64,000 nucleotides of DNA from Inia geoffrensis (taxonomy: Eukaryota; Chordata; Mammalia; Artiodactyla; Iniidae), in contig CM070913.1 in NCBI GenBank assembly GCA_036417435.1, positions 92,247,373 through 92,311,372 of the forward strand, written 5' to 3'. Below, piece by piece: positions 62,601 through 64,000 of the stretch. Each line of letters opens with the position of its first letter. Position 1 is the first letter of the stretch. The notes beneath the pieces were generated by a model. It was not told where the DNA came from. It made no database searches and was given only the letters and a program-made list of their open reading frames with translations. The position numbers and the translations under genes were made by a program.

Positions 62601-64000
62601 CCACTTCAGGAAAGAAGACAGCAGTGCAAGGGAGTGGATGGTGTGAGGGGCTCAGAGAGCTGCAGCCTCGTGGATTTAATCTGGGCAATTTAATCATATG
62701 AAACCTCGACTATTCGACGTGGATCGTAACTTGAGACCATGAGCTCATTAATACCAAAAAGTCTGAGGCATGTTATTTGATTTTGTGTTTATCCTTAAAA
62801 CCATGCATATTCTTTAACCACTGAATTTTGTCTTCGGAGTGTCATTTAGAAGTGAATCTAATGTTTTGAAGTATTAAAACTTTAAATATGAATGACATAA
62901 AACAGGTATTTCTATCTACAGCTATTTAGAAAAAGTAGAGGCCTCTTGAATGAGTAGATTTTCCTTGCACAGGGGAAAAATTAAAGATCATAAGTGTAAT
63001 GTTGCTGAAAACAGTTTTGCTTTTGGTTGGCTCGCTGGTGCTGCAGAGTGGTTCACGATAAACAAAGGCATTTAGTATCCAAATTAAAGGGTAAAAATCT
63101 TTTATGCCTTTTGGATAAGCAAAATTCACCTGAAGAATGGAAGGCGTTAACACTACCCCATCATCCTTTGAAATTTATCATCGACACGCAATGTTCAAAG
63201 TATATTACTAGTGTCTTAGTCCATTCAGGCTGATATAACAGAGTGCCACAGACTGGGTGGCTTAGACAACAAATATCTATTTCTCACAGTCCTGGAGGCT
63301 GGGGGTCCAAGACCAAGGTGCTGGCTGACTTGGTGTCTGGTGAGGACCTTCTTCCCTCCTTCCTGGCATACAGTGTCCCCACATGAGGGAAAGGGTGAGG
63401 GGCCTCTCTGCAGTCTCTTCTATAAGGGCACTAATCCCATTCATGGGGGGCTCCACCCTCATGACCTCATCACCTCCCAAAGGCCTCACTTCCTAATACC
63501 ATCACACTGGGGATTAGGATTTCAATGAATGAATCTGGGGGGGGGAGGGGGACACACACATTCAGTCCAGAACAACCCAAAAGCAGCTGTTTATTTTCTA
63601 GATGTGATGGACCTTTACTAAGCAAGGCTGTACTTCATCTTCCCTGAGAAGATCATCTGTGGTTTCATAAATATTTAGATGCCTATACGTCCGTGTTGCA
63701 GCAAGACTATTACAAGCCTGGTTTACCGAGTGGGTTTTGCCCAAGAAAAGCCGATGGTTAACACTCGGATTTCCTTCGACACATTCAGATGGTGTAGGTG
63801 GGATCCTGCGCAGCGCTGTCTCCTGCTCTGAGCTGGTGTTTTTGCTATGAAACCCTCAGGAGGGCAGGAGCCTCGCAGCCTACAGGTTCACGGGTGAGCA
63901 AGGGGTTGCCTCTTACCGATTTTCTCCACAGGTGTGTTCAGGGGGAGGAAGCCTTGTCTGAGAAGCTGCTCCATCACCTCTTCATCGTCTGCCTGGATTT
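46900..64000 (-). CDS. RIMBP2: RIMBP2 3' part: five coding exons, partial at the window edge
   Basis: RIM-binding protein 2 is a presynaptic active-zone scaffold that links RIM and voltage-gated calcium channels through its SH3 domains. Five - strand exons (63917-64000+, 57861-57964, 56673-56744, 49253-49387, 46900-47088) join in phase. In order they encode the linker MEQLLRQGFLPLNTPVEKI, the C-terminal SH3 domain (ALYDYDPRESSPN ... LTFCTGDIITVFGEIDEDGF ... GLVPSNFLEEVPDD) and a Ser/Gly/Lys-rich tail ending KKLGAVK. Its position beside PIWIL1, convergent with it, matches the mammalian gene order I know, which supports RIMBP2 over TSPOAP1 or RIMBP3. The 5' part of the gene lies beyond 64000. 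Confidence 0.9.
47089..49252 (-). other. Last RIMBP2 intron: contents
   Basis: A short (AAAT)n at about 47620-47642 and scattered AT-rich sequence. No repeat family or extra exon recognised; I looked for an alternative SVHFTP-type last exon on the - strand and did not find one. Confidence 0.4.
49253..49387 (-). CDS. RIMBP2: RIMBP2 exon: end of SH3 and linker (45 codons)
   Basis: Acceptor gtttctag, donor AAAAGG|gtaagc, phase 0 to 0. Encodes GELNGQKGLVPSNFLEEVPD, then DVEVYLSDAPSHYPQDTPTR and SKTKR. GLVPSNFLE is the final SH3 strand with the conserved ligand-contact residues. Confidence 0.92.
50180..51200 (+). mobile_element. L1 ORF2/3'-end relic, sense
   Basis: 'gaaaatgcttgcaagtcatatatctagtaagg', 'gtgggcgaaggacttgaacag', 'tgcactgttggtgggactgtgaa', 'ttattcagccttaagaaagg' and 'atgctaagtgaag' are L1 landmarks in order. 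Contains an A23 run at 50391-50412. Confidence 0.75.
51944..51972. repeat. C15 followed by (AC)7
   Basis: Homopolymer C run directly joined to a short AC microsatellite; another C-rich run lies at 51234-51249. Confidence 0.9.
53938..54345. repeat. CA-rich minisatellite with a higher-order unit
   Basis: About 400 bp of CA/CATGCA sequence. A core ATGCACATAAATRGGCACAC recurs at 53952, 54029, 54070 and 54145 (spacings 77, 41, 75), suggesting a unit near 38 bp. Long Cys/Val/Met open frames on the - strand and His/Thr frames on the + strand are artefacts of the repeat. Confidence 0.85.
54911..55118 (-). mobile_element. CHR-type SINE, short form, antisense
   Basis: Poly-T, then body, then tRNA-like head ending 'gcgccaccagggaagcc'. 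Perfect target-site duplication CCTTGAAGGACTTTTT at 54902-54917 and 55119-55134. Confidence 0.95.
55300..55833 (+). mobile_element. Solo LTR of an endogenous retrovirus
   Basis: Starts TGAGACAGGC; has AATAAA at 55752-55757 followed by 'gccttgcctgaatttcttgtctggcc' and a '...aagaaccctggtcggtaa' end, as in class I LTRs. Flanked by GTAT at 55296-55299 and 55834-55837. No internal retroviral genes are present. Antisense to RIMBP2. Confidence 0.75.
56605..56652. repeat. (TA)24 microsatellite next to a RIMBP2 splice donor
   Basis: Forty-eight bases of uninterrupted TA. On the - strand it begins 20 nt after the donor of the exon at 56673-56744. Confidence 0.97.
56673..56744 (-). CDS. RIMBP2: RIMBP2 exon: middle of the C-terminal SH3 domain (24 codons)
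   Basis: Acceptor gcctacag-type tract (ctacag), donor TATTAT|gtaagt, phase 0 to 0. Encodes AELTFCTGDIITVFGEIDED followed by GFYY. A (TA)24 tract begins 20 nt into the downstream intron. Confidence 0.92.
56745..57860 (-). other. RIMBP2 1.1-kb intron: contents
   Basis: Includes a possible MIR/L2 fragment near 57155-57230 ('ctactctatgccaggctccaggc'). Nothing else recognised. Confidence 0.35.
57861..57964 (-). CDS. RIMBP2: RIMBP2 exon: start of the C-terminal SH3 domain
   Basis: Acceptor gggaacag, donor GTCGAG|gtaccg, phase 1 to 0. Encodes ERNRRSIRQPSVATRR then MVALYDYDPRESSPNIDVE. ALYDYDP is the classic SH3 ALYDY signature; ESSPN is the RIM-binding-protein variant of the RT loop. Confidence 0.92.
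58940..59231 (+). mobile_element. CHR-type SINE, long form, sense
   Basis: Starts GGGGCTTCCCTGGTGGTGCA and ends in (AAAT)n plus A9. Target-site duplication AAGAATCACTGYTTTC at 58924-58939 and 59237-59252 (one difference). Confidence 0.95.
60022..60634 (+). mobile_element. Solo LTR of an endogenous retrovirus, inside an L1
   Basis: TG...CA borders (TGAAACCGAG ... TCAGTAACA). Contains 'ccaaccaatcagaagaagg', 'ggcgcctgcaataaatgctgtg' and a second AATAAA near 60580, a typical gammaretroviral LTR layout. Flanks CTCCAG and CTGCAAG may be a decayed target-site duplication; L1 sequence resumes on both sides. No retroviral genes. Confidence 0.8.
60895..61200 (-). mobile_element. Younger L1 3' end, antisense, nested in the old L1
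   Basis: 'aaaatttttattggagtatagttgatttacaa' and 'ttccctgtgctatacagcaggttcttattagtt' are cetartiodactyl L1 3' landmarks. The right border is approximate. Confidence 0.65.
63213..63572 (-). mobile_element. MaLR-like LTR relic
   Basis: Contains 'gtccattcaggctgatataacagagtgccacagactgggtggctta', 'cctcatcacctcccaaaggcc', 'ccatcacactggggattagg' and 'acacattcagtccagaaca', typical of MST/MLT-type MaLR LTRs. The strand is tentative. Confidence 0.65.
63917..64000 (-). CDS. RIMBP2: RIMBP2 exon, truncated by the window edge
   Basis: Read on the - strand it gives IQADDEEVMEQLLRQGFLPL followed by NTPVEKI and one extra base before donor ATCG|gtaaga. The next exon's leading AG completes a Glu codon (KIE|RNRRS). 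The exon continues past 64000. Confidence 0.88.

Larger units (their letters stand above)
57965..63916 (-). other. RIMBP2 6-kb intron: contents
   Basis: Holds a CHR SINE (58940-59231), an antisense L1 split by a solo LTR (60022-60634), another L1 fragment (about 60895-61200) and a MaLR-like LTR (63213-63572). 57970-58920 and 62240-63210 show nothing I recognise. Confidence 0.55.

Overview
This window is mammalian nuclear DNA, most likely from a cetacean or a close cetartiodactyl. The evidence is split genes with GT/AG introns, a CpG-island promoter, and five tRNA-derived SINEs of the CHR type (head reading GGCTTCCCTGGTGGCGCAGT) together with cetartiodactyl-type L1 3' ends. Species assignment is inference; no search was run.

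Layout: 1-5480 is intergenic and repeat-rich (MaLR-like LTR, L1 tails, hAT/MER5 relics). A GC-rich CpG island (about 5480-6600) carries GC boxes, a CCAAT box, an E-box and three MYB-type motifs, and is the probable promoter of PIWIL1. PIWIL1 lies on the + strand. I could join 20 coding exons (8707-35849) in continuous phase to give 2586 bp, an 861-residue protein plus stop. The Arg-rich N-terminus, PAZ, MID and PIWI domains and all four catalytic residues (D632, E670, D702, H836 in this numbering) are intact. From 35850 to about 45660 there is the 3' flank plus decayed repeats, including a hAT element split by an LTR-like insert and a long antisense L1.

From 46900 to the right edge the - strand carries the 3' end of RIMBP2: five coding exons (63917-64000+, 57861-57964, 56673-56744, 49253-49387, 46900-47088) that join in phase, encode the last SH3 domain and end in a Lys-rich tail. 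PIWIL1 and RIMBP2 are therefore arranged tail to tail, the order I know from human 12q24.33. They are functionally unrelated: PIWIL1 is the germline piRNA-guided slicer, and RIMBP2 is a presynaptic active-zone scaffold.

Repeats record layered insertions: a twin-primed L1 inside an older L1, two solo LTRs (one splitting an L1), SINEs with clear target-site duplications, a CA-rich array with a higher-order unit, and a (TA)24 tract 20 nt past a RIMBP2 donor. I saw no sign of a novel multi-gene system. The most interesting items are the promoter MYB motifs, the PIWIL1 N-terminal differences, the nested insertions and the repeat tracts beside splice sites. Repeat family names are from memory of consensus sequences and boundaries are approximate unless a target-site duplication is given.
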